Source: Kiloniella laminariae
GTDB taxonomy: Bacteria; Pseudomonadota; Alphaproteobacteria; Kiloniellales; Kiloniellaceae
Reading direction: 5' to 3'
DNA length: 64,000 nucleotides
Assembly: GCF_027214005.1 (NCBI RefSeq)
Contig: NZ_JAPWGY010000009.1
Span: 62,001 to 126,000 of the forward strand
Below the pieces are notes generated by a model, which was given only the letters and a program-made list of their open reading frames with translations, had not been told where the DNA came from and did not search any database. Below, piece after piece: positions 63,515 to 64,000 of this stretch. A program made the translations under genes and the position numbers. The first letter of the stretch is position 1; each line of letters opens with the position of its first letter.

Positions 63515-64000
63515 CTAGCGTTCGCGGGTGGCGGTAAAGCGCAGTTTCGGATTGTCCTCCTGAATACGTCCCATATCCCAGAGGTTCCGCGCCATATAGA
63601 CCGGACAGCCGTCGCGGTCTTCGGCCAAGGCGCCCTTGTTGCGATCCAGAAAGTGTTTCATGGCCAGCGCATCATCGGATGAAACCCAGCGCGCCGTGAC
63701 GAAGGGGGCCGCTTCGAAACCGACGTTGATGCCGTATTCATGTTCAATCCGGGTCAACAACACATCAAGCTGCAGGCGACCGACCACACCGACAATATAG
63801 CTGGAACCGATCACCGGGCGGAAAACCTGGGTTACCCCCTCTTCCGCCAGCGAGTCCAAAGCCTTGGACAGATGCTTGGCCTTCAACGGATCGTCGAGAC
63901 GTACACGCTGCAGAATTTCCGGTGCGAAGCTCGGGATGCCGGTAAAGCGGATCTGTTCGCCCTCGGTCAGGGTATCGCCGACGCGCAAGGTGCCATGGTT
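63515..64000 (-). CDS. prfC: Peptide chain release factor 3, 5' part outside the window
   Basis: The 161 C-terminal codons of RF3, a GTPase that removes RF1 and RF2 from the ribosome after peptide release. The frame runs off the window end at 64000. Visible pieces: NHGTLRVGDTLTEGEQIRFTG (split here as NHGTLRVGDTL and TEGEQIRFTG), IPSFAPEILQRVRLDDPLKAKHLSKAL, EEGVTQVFRP and VGVVGRLQLDVL, then EYGINVGFEAAPFVTARW. These are domain II-III features of RF3 and not of EF-G. Full-length RF3 is about 525-530 residues, so about 365 are missing here. Confidence 0.96.
   Translation of the reverse strand, partial: NHGTLRVGDTLTEGEQIRFTGIPSFAPEILQRVRLDDPLKAKHLSKALDSLAEEGVTQVFRPVIGSSYIVGVVGRLQLDVLLTRIEHEYGINVGFEAAPFVTARWVSSDDALAMKHFLDRNKGALAEDRDGCPVYMARNLWDMGRIQEDNPKLRFTATRER

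Overview
The window reads as a chromosomal segment of a free-living, probably marine or otherwise heterotrophic alphaproteobacterium of moderate GC content. Markers for this are a PopZ-type polar protein next to valS, an Aap (general L-amino-acid) transporter beside metC, CheZ, an NDUFS4-like complex I subunit, a DUF1491 protein and encoded CCA on the tRNAs. No integrase, transposase, phage gene, rRNA or CRISPR array was seen. Genus-level placement is not possible from the sequence alone.

Layout. 1-8.4 kb: the 3' part of ilvD (cut by the window edge), a TetR regulator with a probable self-operator, then the leftward block valS, PopZ-like, TolC-like and an isoaspartyl-methyltransferase-like gene. 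8.6-9.1 kb: tRNA-Cys and tRNA-Asn. 9.2-18.2 kb: housekeeping and orphan genes (TPR protein, small exported protein, pentapeptide-repeat protein, NUDIX ADP-ribose pyrophosphatase, cysteine synthase, AlaX-type editing protein, SseA sulfurtransferase, MATE exporter, GNAT acetyltransferase). 18.2-25.8 kb: an AapJ-like orphan binding protein, the aapJQMP operon, divergent metC, and hisI. 26.0-28.5 kb: a small signalling group (receiver-like protein without its phospho-acceptor, parvulin, PilZ protein, CheZ). 28.7-39.7 kb: one long rightward nucleoside operon (BMP-type ABC importer, cdd, punA, deoC, deoA, deoB, add, tdk). 39.9-43.3 kb: an orphan hybrid-length sensor kinase, a tiny membrane ORF and a cold-shock gene.

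43.3-61.8 kb is the most interesting part: two divergent transcription units around a shared, symmetric promoter/operator at about 55.94-56.01 kb. The leftward unit encodes a fused flavoprotein with the domain order of 2-aminobenzoyl-CoA monooxygenase/reductase, a short-chain dehydrogenase, a MarR regulator, an enoyl-CoA hydratase, an acyl-CoA dehydrogenase, a 2-aminobenzoate-CoA ligase-type enzyme, a complete branched-chain-type ABC importer, a 4-hydroxybenzoyl-CoA-thioesterase-like protein and a Rid-family protein. The rightward unit encodes 3-hydroxyacyl-CoA dehydrogenase, thiolase, glutaryl-CoA dehydrogenase, a kynurenine-formamidase-like hydrolase and an unusual enoyl-CoA hydratase that keeps the tail but not the NAD domain of a FadJ-type enzyme. 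Together they resemble, and extend, the aerobic CoA-dependent anthranilate pathway described in Azoarcus evansii: import, CoA activation, dearomatisation by the fused flavoprotein, beta-oxidation-like ring cleavage, and finishing through glutaryl-CoA.

61.8-64 kb: a stand-alone AsnC-effector-domain protein, tRNA-Arg, the NDUFS4-like gene, tRNA-Pro, a DUF1491 gene with a small duplication at its start, and the 3' part of prfC (cut by the window edge).
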